Assembly (NCBI GenBank): GCA_000961575.1
Contig: LADP01000024.1
Span: 124,001-188,000, forward strand
Reading direction: 5' to 3'
Source: Peptococcaceae bacterium BRH_c8a
GTDB lineage: Bacteria > Bacillota > Desulfotomaculia > Desulfotomaculales > Desulfallaceae
Length of the DNA stretch: 64,000 bases
Shown here: positions 17,371-28,933 of the stretch, piece by piece
Layout: the number at the start of each line of letters is the position of its first letter
Position numbering within the stretch: position 1 is the first letter of the stretch
The notes under the pieces: generated by a model
Database searches by the model: none
What the model was told of the DNA's origin: nothing
What the model saw: the letters and a program-made list of their open reading frames with translations, nothing else
Program-made: the position numbers and the translations under genes

Positions 17371-17805
17371 TTGGAGAGGCCGGCACCCATACGTGATATA
17401 AACCAACAGTTTTCGCGCACGACCAGGATCATGGGCCTTATTGGTGCCCTAACGTTACCGGGAACGATCCTGTATCCCGGGGATCCGTTGATCCTGGGTT
17501 TTCTCGTGGGCGCTATTTTTGGTCTTCTAAACGTTTTTTTCCTGGTGCGCCGGGTGAATACCCTGGCTGACCTGATGCTCAACAAAAAGGCTAACAATAA
17601 AAAAGCCAAGGTTTTTATGCAAGCGGGTGTATGGCCCCGCTTTGGAATGGTAGTAGCAATTTGCGCCTTTGCCAGTCAGGTTAGCTTCCTGAGCGTGGCC
17701 GGTGTCGGAGCCGGGCTGCTGATGCCCACGGTAATCACGGTGGTTGACGCCAACCTGGCGTTGTACCGGTATTACGCGGCCCGTGATGCCGTTGATAAAA
17801 TATAG
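17371..17805 (+). CDS. atpI: ATP synthase subunit I
   Basis: About 144 residues with four hydrophobic segments (IMGLIGALTLPGTI, GDPLILGFLVGAIFGLLNVFFL, FGMVVAICAFASQV and VAGVGAGLLMPTVITVV) after a polar N-terminus, matching the ATP synthase I family that helps assemble the c-ring. The TTG at 17371 is preferred because GGTGAGGAG sits 10 bases upstream; a GTG at 17353 overlaps that signal. It lies 36 bases before atpB. Confidence 0.82.
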   Translation: MERPAPIRDINQQFSRTTRIMGLIGALTLPGTILYPGDPLILGFLVGAIFGLLNVFFLVRRVNTLADLMLNKKANNKKAKVFMQAGVWPRFGMVVAICAFASQVSFLSVAGVGAGLLMPTVITVVDANLALYRYYAARDAVDKI

Positions 17806-17841
17806 AGATAAAAATCCATTAAGAGAAAGGGGTGAGAAAAG

Positions 17842-18600
17842 TTGTCTGCTGCTGCTGAAGGACACGAAGCTCAAAGTCAGGATATCCTGGCCAAAGTGCA
17901 CCACGATTTAAACGTCTGGGGGTTCCCCGACGAACCGATTGATTTAGGTTTTGGTCCAGTGTTTCTTAAGACCATTGTTATGACCTGGATCGTCATGGTT
18001 CTGGTGATTATTTTTACTGTCTCGGCTACCAGGAACATGCAACTTAAACGGCCGGGCAAGCTCCAGTTGATGGTGGAGGAGATGTTCCTATTTTTACGGG
18101 GATTGGCTGTAGAAAACCTGGGTACCAAAAAGGCTAATTCCTTGATGTTTCTTGTTTTCAGCCTTTTCATTTACTTGTTATTTAGCAACCTCTTGGGCCT
18201 GGTGCCCACCATGATGTCCCCCACCGCAGACGTCAATACCACGCTGGGCATGTCCCTATCGGTGTTTATCCTGGCGCAGGTGCTTGGCCTGTACTACAAA
18301 GGCCCCAGTTATTTCAAGCACTTCGTGCAACCGTTCGTCTTTTTCCTGCCGATTAATATTGTTGAAGAACTGTCCAAGCCGCTCACGCACGGCTTCCGGA
18401 TATTCGGCAATATTTATGCCGGTGAAGTCCTAATCGCGGTGCTACTGGGGTTAATCCCAATAACCGCCACTATTTTCGGCGGGTTCATCGCATCAGTGGT
18501 GTGGCTGTCATTTAGTATTTTTGTCGGCTTCGTTCAAGCATTTATCTTTACCATGCTTACTATCGTTTATATATCCATGTCATCTGCCGAAAGCCACTAG
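17842..18600 (+). CDS. atpB: ATP synthase Fo subunit a
   Basis: A 252-residue polytopic membrane protein. The essential arginine of the proton path is R186 in KPLTHGFRIFGNIYAGE, the family hallmark. The protein forms the stator half-channels against the c-ring. The start is TTG with AAAGGGGTGAG upstream. A 169-base AT-rich gap separates it from atpE. Confidence 0.96.
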   Translation: MSAAAEGHEAQSQDILAKVHHDLNVWGFPDEPIDLGFGPVFLKTIVMTWIVMVLVIIFTVSATRNMQLKRPGKLQLMVEEMFLFLRGLAVENLGTKKANSLMFLVFSLFIYLLFSNLLGLVPTMMSPTADVNTTLGMSLSVFILAQVLGLYYKGPSYFKHFVQPFVFFLPINIVEELSKPLTHGFRIFGNIYAGEVLIAVLLGLIPITATIFGGFIASVVWLSFSIFVGFVQAFIFTMLTIVYISMSSAESH

Positions 18601-18754
18601 TGCATTAACGTTAACGGTAAGTCGTTAGCAATTTAGTAAAGTACTTATTGGACTACAAGAATTTCGGTATCACAGCATTACTTACACTAGCCTATCACTC
18701 ACTATATAAATGTGATATGCCACCACAATTTAATGTGTCAAAATTTTAGACTGA

Positions 18755-19003
<249 letters not shown>

Positions 19004-19030
19004 TTCTGTCCTTTACGGACGTTGTGGTGA

Positions 19031-19082
19031 AAGGCGGCATAGCGGGTTTGGCGCCTAGAAGCTAAAAACCTGCTATCGCCTT
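19031..19082 (+). other. Stem-loop between atpE and atpF
   Basis: AAGGCGGCATAGCGGGTTT pairs with AAACCTGCTATCGCCTT with one small bulge and one mismatch, giving a stem of about 17 pairs without a strong U-tract. It could mark RNA processing or partial termination that raises atpE mRNA over the rest of the operon, as c subunits are needed in excess. Confidence 0.6.
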
Positions 19083-19129
19083 CCTTTTGTCACAAGGCAA
19101 AAGAAAGGCCAAAGGAAGGAGGGTAAGTT

Positions 19130-19636
19130 GTGGGAGGAATTTTAGATTCCCTAAACATTAACCAAACACTGGTGGCACAGGTTTTTAACTTTGTTATATT
19201 GCTCATCTTCCTGCGTATCGTCGTTTATCCGCATATCGTTCGCGTGCTGGATGAAAGGCAAAACTATATTGAAAACAGCGTAACTGCAGCCGAAGAAGAG
19301 CGTAAACAGGCCGAGGATCTACGCCAACAATACCTGGCTGAAATGCAAAAATCCAAGGACGAGGCGCGTGACATCATTCAGAAAGCGTCCAAAGCCGGTG
19401 AGGAACAGGCCCGCGAAATTATAGAGGCTGCCAAAGCCGAGTCCAACCGCATTAAGGAATCCGCCTTGGAGGATATAAACCGGGAGAAAGAGAAGGCTGT
19501 TGCAGAATTGCGCGAGCAGGTGGCTACTCTGTCCATCCTGGTTGCCAGCAAGATAGTTAGTGAAAAAATCACAGCCGATATCCAGCGCGGCATGATTGAT
19601 GAGTTTATTAAAGAGGCAGGCGATCTGCCATGTTAA
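19130..19636 (+). CDS. atpF: ATP synthase Fo subunit b
   Basis: A 168-residue protein with one N-terminal transmembrane helix (VFNFVILLIFLRIVVYPHI) and a long charged coiled coil, the peripheral stalk of the enzyme. The start is GTG with AAGGAGGGTAAG upstream. Its last 7 bases overlap atpH. Confidence 0.95.
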   Translation: MGGILDSLNINQTLVAQVFNFVILLIFLRIVVYPHIVRVLDERQNYIENSVTAAEEERKQAEDLRQQYLAEMQKSKDEARDIIQKASKAGEEQAREIIEAAKAESNRIKESALEDINREKEKAVAELREQVATLSILVASKIVSEKITADIQRGMIDEFIKEAGDLPC

Positions 19637-20172
19637 AGGGGGCCGTGGCCGGGCGTTACGCCGAGGCCCTTTATGAAATTGCGGTCGAAAATAAACTAAT
19701 TGACCAATTGGAAGAGGAACTCCAGGCAGTTGTACGTGTCTTTGAGGAAACGACCCAGCTGAAAAAAATCCTTTTCCACCCCCGGATCACCGCCGCGCAG
19801 AAAAAGGAAGTACTGGCAGGCCTATTTGGGGGCCGCATTTCCGAGGTTGCAATTAATTTTTTGAATATGCTGGTGGATCGTCAGCGGGAAATTTACCTGG
19901 CGGACATTATCGATTATTTTACCGATATGGCCAACAAGGGCCGCAACATCAGCGACGTCAAGGCAACTTCGGCAGTGGAGCTAAGCGGTGAGGAAAAGAA
20001 AAAGCTTGCCGCTGCCATGGCCAAATGTACCGGCAAGCAGGTTAGGCTCAGTTATGATGTCGACCCGAAATTGCTGGGTGGCGTGGTTGTTCGCGTCGGT
20101 GACAAAGTTATCGACGGCAGCGTGATTGCGCGCCTGCAAACCCTGCGCGAGCACCTCAGGCAAATAAGTTAA
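19630..20172 (+). CDS. atpH: ATP synthase F1 subunit delta
   Basis: A 180-residue OSCP/delta subunit joining the peripheral stalk to the alpha3beta3 head. The N-terminal helical domain begins VAGRYAEALYEIA and the C-terminal signature LLGGVVVRVGDKVIDGSV is near residue 150. It overlaps atpF by 7 bases, indicating translational coupling. Confidence 0.95.
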   Translation: MLKGAVAGRYAEALYEIAVENKLIDQLEEELQAVVRVFEETTQLKKILFHPRITAAQKKEVLAGLFGGRISEVAINFLNMLVDRQREIYLADIIDYFTDMANKGRNISDVKATSAVELSGEEKKKLAAAMAKCTGKQVRLSYDVDPKLLGGVVVRVGDKVIDGSVIARLQTLREHLRQIS

Positions 20173-20194
20173 GTGGATAGGGGTGAAACAGTAG

Positions 20195-21703
<1,509 letters not shown>

Positions 21704-21742
21704 GCACCCGGCAGAGTATACAGCGAGGTGGTGAAATAGCAG

Positions 21743-22597
21743 ATGGCAAATATACGCGACCTCCGACGCCGCATTAAAAGTATTAAAAATATCCAGCAGA
21801 TTACCAAGGCCATGAAGGCGGTATCTGCGGGCAGAATGCGGCGTGCCCAGGAAAGTGTGCTGGCTGCCAGGCCTTTCGCGAAGCGGGTGCGCGACGTGTT
21901 GGGCCGGGTAGGGTCCGCCTCAGCGGGCATGAAGCACCCTCTGCTGGCCGTACGCGAGCCGAAGAAGGTGGCTTTCATCGTGGTCACAGCAGACCGCGGG
22001 CTGTGCGGGGGCTTTAATGCCAATGTAATTAAAAAAGCAGTTTTAGAGATGAAAAATTTCTCAGACGTTGAAGTTGTGACCATAGGCCGTAAAGTACGCG
22101 ATTATTGCAAACGCCGTGATTATATCATTGCCAAGGAGTATGTAGGCATTGGTGAATCGGCGGACGCAGGACTGGCCCGTCAGATGGCCGGGTTCGTGAT
22201 GGATAAATACAAGGCTGAGGAATATGACGCGGTTTACCTGGTATATAGCCAGTTTATTAATGTGATGGTGCAGCAGCCGGTAATTCATAAACTGCTGCCC
22301 GCCGAGCCCCCTGAAGGCAAAGGCGATGGCGACAAACTGGTTAATTATATCTTTGAACCGGAAGCGGAAGACATCATGGACAAATTGCTGCCGATGTACG
22401 TGGAAAACACCCTGTTCCAAGCCATGCTGGAAGCCAAGGCCGGCGAGCATAGCGCCCGCATGACGGCCATGGATAACGCTACCAGCAGCGCCTCGGACAT
22501 GATCGAAAGTTTAACGTTGTCCATGAACCGTGCCCGCCAGGCCGCCATCACCAAGGAAATCTCCGAGATCGTCGGCGGTGCCGCCGCTCTGGAATAA
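21743..22597 (+). CDS. atpG: ATP synthase F1 subunit gamma
   Basis: A 284-residue central-shaft subunit with the N-terminal RRRIKSIKNIQQITKAMKAV helix, TADRGLCGGFNANV near residue 78 and the C-terminal helix RARQAAITKEISEIVGGA. Length and termini are normal for the family. GAGGTGGTGAAA precedes the ATG. Confidence 0.97.
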   Translation: MANIRDLRRRIKSIKNIQQITKAMKAVSAGRMRRAQESVLAARPFAKRVRDVLGRVGSASAGMKHPLLAVREPKKVAFIVVTADRGLCGGFNANVIKKAVLEMKNFSDVEVVTIGRKVRDYCKRRDYIIAKEYVGIGESADAGLARQMAGFVMDKYKAEEYDAVYLVYSQFINVMVQQPVIHKLLPAEPPEGKGDGDKLVNYIFEPEAEDIMDKLLPMYVENTLFQAMLEAKAGEHSARMTAMDNATSSASDMIESLTLSMNRARQAAITKEISEIVGGAAALE

Positions 22598-22617
22598 AAG
22601 CGGCTGGCTCATCATGA

Positions 22618-24081
<1,464 letters not shown>

Positions 24082-24083
24082 TT

Positions 24084-24488
24084 ATGGCGGACGAAAAACT
24101 GCAACGCCTGGAAATCGTCACACCCGTTCGTAAAGTGTATACCGAGGATGTGCGGATGGTGGTGTTGCCCGGCAGCGAAGGCGAGTTTGGCGTACTGCCC
24201 GACCACGCAGCGCTGGTTAGTGCTTTGAAAATTGGCGTTATCAGGGTACACCACGAAGGTAAAGTAACCAAAATCGCCGTCAGCGGTGGCTTCGTAGAAG
24301 TGCGCGACAGCAAAGTAACTGTTCTGGCCAACTCCGCAGAGCGCCAGGATCAGATCGATGTAGATCGCGCAACTGCTGCCAAAGAGCGGGCCGAACAGCG
24401 CCTGGCTACACAAGGAGCGGACATCGACGTTATCCGGGCCGAAATGGCACTCAAACGCGCAATGAACCGCCTGAAGAGCGCAGGCTAG
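24084..24488 (+). CDS. atpC: ATP synthase F1 subunit epsilon
   Basis: A 134-residue epsilon subunit with the N-terminal beta-sandwich (LEIVTPVRKVYTEDVRMVVLPGSEGEFGVLPDHA) and the C-terminal helical pair that can inhibit ATP hydrolysis. It is the last gene of the operon, with an intrinsic terminator about 15 bases after the stop. Confidence 0.95.
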   Translation: MADEKLQRLEIVTPVRKVYTEDVRMVVLPGSEGEFGVLPDHAALVSALKIGVIRVHHEGKVTKIAVSGGFVEVRDSKVTVLANSAERQDQIDVDRATAAKERAEQRLATQGADIDVIRAEMALKRAMNRLKSAG

Positions 24489-24502
24489 GTTTAAGTTAAA
24501 AG

Positions 24503-24551
24503 CAAAAAAGACCGGCTAATTTTCGTTAAGAAAAGACGCCGGTCTTTTTTT
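24503..24551 (+). terminator. Intrinsic terminator of the ATP synthase operon
   Basis: AAAAAAGACCGGC pairs with GCCGGTCTTTTTT around a 21-base loop and ends in a U-tract. It lies directly after atpC. Confidence 0.9.
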
Positions 24552-24554
24552 GTA

Positions 24555-24631
24555 GGGGTCAGGCACCTTAACTTAACTAACTTATGGCACGAATTTCGCA
24601 ATAAGTTAGTTAAGTTAAGGTGCCTGACCCC
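24555..24631. repeat. Palindromic intergenic element, GGGGTCAGGC type, perfect 31-bp arms
   Basis: The arms 24555-24585 and 24601-24631 are exactly complementary over 31 bases with a 15-base loop. The outer part is GGGGTCAGGCACC and the inner part TTAACTTAACTAACTTAT. It lies right after the ATP synthase terminator, so termination is not needed here; two sister copies occur at 26904-26962 and 28744-28814. Confidence 0.9.
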
Positions 24632-24743
24632 CTCTTTTGACTTTACCTTGTGTATGTCCAAGGAATAACCTGGCAACAATTAGTAATAGAATTTATAAAA
24701 ACTATATTTATTTTGCATTGTTAGTTCACGAAAGGGGGATACG

Positions 24744-25997
24744 GTGGAACATCTAGTTATACGCGGCGGCAAGCCATTATCGGGCACGGTGCGGGTTAGC
24801 GGTTCTAAAAACGCTGTGCTGCCCATTATTGCCGCCTCATTACTCCCTAATTCCCCCTGCACCCTTGTCGACATTCCGGATCTGGCGGATGTACAGACCA
24901 TTTGCCAAGTGCTGATTCATCTGGGCGCGGAAATTGAGCGCAGCGGCAGCAACCTGGTAATACATCCGCCGGAAAAACCTGCTGCCGAAGCACCCTATGA
25001 TTTTGTGCGCCAAATGCGGGCATCATTCCTGGTTATGGGCCCCCTGCTGGCCCGCACTGGTCAAGCCACGGTTTCCCTGCCCGGTGGCTGCGCCATCGGC
25101 ACTCGTCCCATTGACCTGCACTTAAAGGGTATGCACATGCTGGGCGCGGACATTGAGTACGGTTACGGATGCGTGCGTACAATTGCCGGCCCCAAAGGAT
25201 TGCAGGGGGAACGAATTTACCTGGACTTTCCCAGCGTAGGGGCAACTGAAAACATCATGATGGCCGCGTCACTGGCCAGCGGGGTAACCGTAATAGAAAA
25301 TGCTGCCGAAGAACCCGAGGTTGTAGATCTGGCCAATTTCTTAAGTGCCATGGGCGCTAAAATTAAAGGCGCCGGCACCAAAGTGATTAAGATTACCGGT
25401 GTAACAAAACTAAAAGGGGTTAAATATTCCGTTATCCCGGATCGTATTGAAGCCGGCACATTTATGGTAGCAGCAGCCATTACCGGCGGTGACGTTCTGG
25501 TGGAGAATGTAATAATAGACCATGTCAAGCCTTTAATTGCCAAATTGGGCGAGATGGGTGTAATAGTTAATGAAGAAAACGGTGGTATCCGCGTGGTGGG
25601 TTGTACTGAATGCCGGTCCGTGGATTTAAAAACCATGCCCTATCCCGGTTTTCCCACCGATCTGCAGCCTCAAATAATGGCTCTGCTGGCAGTCTCCCGG
25701 GGTACCGGTATCGTTACCGAAACCGTTTTCGAAAACCGGTTTATGCACGTGAGTGAACTTAAACGCATGGGCGCCCGGATAAAAGTGGTCGGCGCCGGAC
25801 GCAGTGCCGTTATTCAGGGTCCAGTAAACTTAAGCGGTGCTTATGTAAAAGCCACCGATTTGCGTGCCGGGGCGGCCCTGGTTTTAGCCGGACTCAAGGC
25901 CAGCGGCGAAACCACGGTGGGCAACGTGCATCACATTCTGCGGGGCTACGAACACCTGGTGGAGAAATTGCGTGGACTTGGTGCCGATATAAATTAA
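24744..25997 (+). CDS. murA: UDP-N-acetylglucosamine 1-carboxyvinyltransferase
   Basis: A 417-residue enolpyruvyl transferase for the first committed step of peptidoglycan synthesis. [16 protein letters not shown] is near residue 20, the catalytic cysteine is C116 in [13 protein letters not shown], and [13 protein letters not shown] is near residue 305. The presence of cysteine at the active site predicts fosfomycin sensitivity at target level. The start is GTG with AAAGGGGG upstream. Position after the atp operon and before spoIID is the common Firmicute order, although three surface-protein genes intervene here. Confidence 0.96.
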   Translation: MEHLVIRGGKPLSGTVRVSGSKNAVLPIIAASLLPNSPCTLVDIPDLADVQTICQVLIHLGAEIERSGSNLVIHPPEKPAAEAPYDFVRQMRASFLVMGPLLARTGQATVSLPGGCAIGTRPIDLHLKGMHMLGADIEYGYGCVRTIAGPKGLQGERIYLDFPSVGATENIMMAASLASGVTVIENAAEEPEVVDLANFLSAMGAKIKGAGTKVIKITGVTKLKGVKYSVIPDRIEAGTFMVAAAITGGDVLVENVIIDHVKPLIAKLGEMGVIVNEENGGIRVVGCTECRSVDLKTMPYPGFPTDLQPQIMALLAVSRGTGIVTETVFENRFMHVSELKRMGARIKVVGAGRSAVIQGPVNLSGAYVKATDLRAGAALVLAGLKASGETTVGNVHHILRGYEHLVEKLRGLGADIN

Positions 25998-26075
25998 GAA
26001 ACAAAAAAATAAAGGAAATATTGCTGCCTTATGCAATATAAGTATAGATAAATAAACTTAGGAGGCGGCGATTAT

Positions 26076-26888
26076 ATGCGAGTTACAAAACGTTCCAGAT
26101 CCTTTATGCTAGTTTTGTTTGTTCTTATATTTACCTTTGTGGCCCTATCCACCAGCCAGGCCGAGAGTATTTTTAAAAGCATCCAGGTTAATTATTCCAC
26201 AGTCAAAAAAATTGTTATTAACAACCAGGACAAAACGCCACCTGCAAGCCAGCAGCCTTTTGTGTATGAAGGTACCACATATGTGCCACTGCGCTATATA
26301 TCCGACTCACTGAACAAGGAAGTGCGCTGGGATGACGCTACCGGCACCATATATATAAATGACCAAGCTGAAATTGCCCAGAACAATGGCTGGGCGATAG
26401 CCGACGATTTTACGGGCTCATTAGATACAAACTGGAATGTTAATAAGCAAACCGGCAATTGGACGTTTAACAAACTGCACGATGCAATCTTCACCAATGA
26501 CCAAACAGCGTATCTACCTTTAAAACAAAAGGGCAAATTACCCAATAAATTTACTGTGGATATGCAGGTTGCCGTAAACAGGGACACCGGTAAAGCCGGG
26601 ATTTATCTGTCAGAGGTAGATGGTGAAAAGCCCACCCGCATTTCTCTCAGCAGCAACGGTGTGTCTTCTGAATTTAACGATATGCATAAGAGCTATAACA
26701 AGGACATTAAAGAAGCAAAATTTTATAACCTGCAAATACGTGTAGATGGGCATGATGTTGATGTTTACCTGGACGGCAATAAAGCTTTCTCGGTAGAGGC
26801 GCCGGCCTGGTACGACCTAAACTATATGGGTCTTTATACTTCTTACGACGGTGTTATTAATAGTTTTAAATTAACAGTAGACCAATAG
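26076..26888 (+). CDS. Secreted stalk-domain (Cu amine oxidase N-like) protein with C-terminal beta-sandwich
   Basis: A 270-residue exported protein. A basic start and hydrophobic segment end at a likely signal peptidase site after STSQA (about residue 29). Residues about 40-90 form one copper amine oxidase N-terminal-like (stalk) domain with the typical YEGTTYVPLRYISDSLNKEVRWD core. Residues about 105-270 look like a concanavalin/LamG-type beta-sandwich (DDFTGSLDTNWNV...VDVYLDGNKAF...GLYTSYDG). No catalytic residues are recognised; a cell-wall or polysaccharide-binding role is likely. AGGAGGCGG precedes the ATG. Unlike its two downstream neighbours it has no visible ECF-type promoter. Confidence 0.75.
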   Translation: MRVTKRSRSFMLVLFVLIFTFVALSTSQAESIFKSIQVNYSTVKKIVINNQDKTPPASQQPFVYEGTTYVPLRYISDSLNKEVRWDDATGTIYINDQAEIAQNNGWAIADDFTGSLDTNWNVNKQTGNWTFNKLHDAIFTNDQTAYLPLKQKGKLPNKFTVDMQVAVNRDTGKAGIYLSEVDGEKPTRISLSSNGVSSEFNDMHKSYNKDIKEAKFYNLQIRVDGHDVDVYLDGNKAFSVEAPAWYDLNYMGLYTSYDGVINSFKLTVDQ

Positions 26889-26903
26889 ATTAAAGCTTAG
26901 AAG

Positions 26904-26962
26904 GGGTCAGGCCCTTAACTGTTAACTTATTTTCAATAAGTTAACAGTTAAGGGCCTGACCC
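26904..26962. repeat. Palindromic intergenic element, GGGGTCAGGC type, perfect 28-bp arms
   Basis: The arms 26904-26931 and 26935-26962 are exactly complementary over 28 bases with a 3-base loop, followed by TTTT. The arm sequence (GGGTCAGGCCC then TTAACTGTTAACTTATT) differs from the copies at 24555 and 28744, yet both arms agree within the copy. It lies 15 bases after a stop codon and can serve as a terminator. Confidence 0.9.
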
Positions 26963-26968
26963 TTTTAG

Positions 26969-26993
26969 GGAACAAAAAAATGTTTATAACGTC
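26969..26993 (+). promoter_or_regulatory. Candidate ECF-type promoter for the stalk/PKD protein gene
   Basis: GGAAC (26969-26973), 16 bases, then CGTC (26990-26993). It lies 45 bases upstream of the gene start and matches the motif in front of the ECF sigma factor gene of this window, except for a spacer one base shorter. Confidence 0.5.
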
Positions 26994-27037
26994 AAATATA
27001 TGAAGTAGTGTTTATAACAACGATCGGAGTGAGCTAT

Positions 27038-28729
27038 TTGAAACGTATGGTACTAGTTTTCATTGCACTGTCATTTTTTTTATTAAGCCATGGTAACGCA
27101 TTTGCACTGAACCAAAATGAAACCCTGGTGTTAACACTTGGGAGCAACCAGGCCCTAGTAAATGGCAATACATTAGAGCTGGCTACGCCCCCTGTGGTAG
27201 ATAAAGACACCACTATTGTTCCGCTGCGTTTTATCTCTGAAACATTTGGCGCAAGTGTCGAGTGGTTGCCGGAAACCCGGGAAATTACCGTGCAGCACGA
27301 TGAAATGCTGGTAACAATGCAACCGGATAATACCAATGCAGTTGTAAACGGTGATGCCCAGACCCTGCAAATTGCCCCGTCCATAATTGACGGTGTAACT
27401 ATGGTGCCGCTACGCTTTCTAGCTGAAAACATGAGATACGGTGTGAATTTTAATCCAGAGAGTAAAGAGATACACATCAAGCAGTTACCCCCTCCCAACA
27501 ACCCGCCTGTGGCAGATTTTACGATTAGTAAAATAACCGTGGCTCAGGGAGAAACAGTAACTTATCAGGATAAGAGTTTTGACCCGGACGGGGACGCAAT
27601 AATGGAAGCCAAGTGGGCAGGTAATGAAAAAGTCTTCTTTGCGCCCGGGGTACATGAGATTTCACTGGCTGTTAAGGATCATAACGGCGACTGGAGTAAG
27701 CCTTGCGTAAAAACAATTACTGTCACTGAAGAAGTTTTAATGGACCGGTTGACTTACACGTTTTTAAACTCGAGCCGTGGAGAACCCATGGACATAACAG
27801 AATTTGACATACTGGAAATGAAAGTCTCGGAACCTTTTTTAACCAGGCAGAGCAGAAAAATCTTAATTAGCAACAGCCCAGAAAAAATCTTGGGCGAAGG
27901 GGTTTTATACCAAGATACCCTTAGCGGTGAAAACCGACTGTTTTATCACCACATTAACGGCACCAATGAAGCCAAAAAGCTTTATCTTGTCGCGACCAAC
28001 CAAGGGGCAAATGATGTTAAGCTAAGAATGGAAAAATGGGGCGCGGCAGGCCCGGCGGATCCCATGGCTGTGGGAAGGTCCGCTGCCTACAGGTACCTGG
28101 ACTTTGACCCGGCCAACGAAAAAGTAATCTATGTTAAGCCAGGGGAAAAAGTTATCCTCAACGAGGGGATCAATAACACCATAAACCCGGGTCAAACTAT
28201 CCACGGTATATTCGATGTGCAGTCTTTCGGCTCGCTGCAATTTTCGGTCGTAGCCGTCAGCAGCTCGAAACAACTTGCGGATATGAGCAGCATGGAAGTT
28301 TTACCCCCGGATGGCACACACATCAGGGGCACTTTCTCAACGACTCAGCGTTTCATGTATACCCAAATAGAAGGTGATAAGCCTGAACGTCTGGTCATAG
28401 CTGACGGCAAGGATGATGCATTCTTTTACGGTTGGGACAAAAGCAGTGACTCCCAAGGGCTCCACAACAGGGGCAATTACGGCATAGTATACAAGCTTTC
28501 AATTACCTCTAAGCAGCGGGTCGGGGTCTTCTTTTCACCCCGCGGCGGTGTCTTTGCCGGTGCCGCCAGTTGGGGTAACAATACATTCTATCTCCCCAAC
28601 CAGGGGGTACTGCAGCCTAAAGATGGCTCTTTCATTGGCGTCATCAATGCGGGAGAAAAAGAGTATTTCACCTTCATCCCCCCCGCAGGCTCTTCGCTGC
28701 CGGTTAACCTGATGTTTATACCTTTCTAA
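27038..28729 (+). CDS. Secreted stalk-domain protein with PKD-like domain
   Basis: About 563 residues from the TTG at 27038, chosen because GGAGTGAG sits just upstream; a GTG at 27008 has no such signal. A signal peptide (KRMVLVFIALSFFLLSHGNAFA) is followed by a paired copper amine oxidase N-like stalk region at about 25-145 (TTIVPLRFISETFGASVEWLPE and TMVPLRFLAENMRYGVNFNPE). A PKD-like domain follows at about 150-235 (PVADFTISK...YQDKSFDPDGDAI). The remaining 320 residues are beta-rich and not recognised; they contain no catalytic motif I can name. It is probably an exported surface or matrix protein. A candidate ECF promoter and palindromic elements flank the gene. Confidence 0.72.
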   Translation: MKRMVLVFIALSFFLLSHGNAFALNQNETLVLTLGSNQALVNGNTLELATPPVVDKDTTIVPLRFISETFGASVEWLPETREITVQHDEMLVTMQPDNTNAVVNGDAQTLQIAPSIIDGVTMVPLRFLAENMRYGVNFNPESKEIHIKQLPPPNNPPVADFTISKITVAQGETVTYQDKSFDPDGDAIMEAKWAGNEKVFFAPGVHEISLAVKDHNGDWSKPCVKTITVTEEVLMDRLTYTFLNSSRGEPMDITEFDILEMKVSEPFLTRQSRKILISNSPEKILGEGVLYQDTLSGENRLFYHHINGTNEAKKLYLVATNQGANDVKLRMEKWGAAGPADPMAVGRSAAYRYLDFDPANEKVIYVKPGEKVILNEGINNTINPGQTIHGIFDVQSFGSLQFSVVAVSSSKQLADMSSMEVLPPDGTHIRGTFSTTQRFMYTQIEGDKPERLVIADGKDDAFFYGWDKSSDSQGLHNRGNYGIVYKLSITSKQRVGVFFSPRGGVFAGAASWGNNTFYLPNQGVLQPKDGSFIGVINAGEKEYFTFIPPAGSSLPVNLMFIPF

Positions 28730-28743
28730 GAGAGATCAAACAA

Positions 28744-28814
28744 GGGGTCAGGCCTTAACTAATTAACTTATTGCGAACTACATGCAATAAGTTAATTAGT
28801 TAAGGCCTGACCCC
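28744..28814. repeat. Palindromic intergenic element, GGGGTCAGGC type, perfect 31-bp arms
   Basis: The arms 28744-28774 and 28784-28814 are exactly complementary over 31 bases with a 9-base loop, followed by CTTTTT. The core is GGGGTCAGGCC plus TTAACTAATTAACTTATTGC. It starts 15 bases after a stop codon and can terminate transcription. Confidence 0.9.
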
Positions 28815-28854
28815 CTTTTTACGCAAAAATACCAAAATTTAGTTAATTATTACT

Positions 28855-28880
28855 GCAACAATCTAAGCTAATTAATCGTC
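28855..28880 (+). promoter_or_regulatory. Candidate ECF-type promoter for the Ig-repeat stalk protein gene
   Basis: GCAAC (28855-28859), 17 bases, then CGTC (28877-28880). One base differs from the GGAAC found at the other sites. It lies 54 bases upstream of the chosen ATG. Confidence 0.42.
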
Positions 28881-28933
28881 TATTCTTTTAATTGACTATA
28901 TCAAACGAAAAAATTGATACAAGGAGGTTTAAA

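Noticed and set aside
24555-28814. Three similar palindromes considered as CRISPR repeats or attachment sites
   Set aside because: They are separated by genes rather than regular spacers, differ in arm sequence, and no cas or integrase gene is present.
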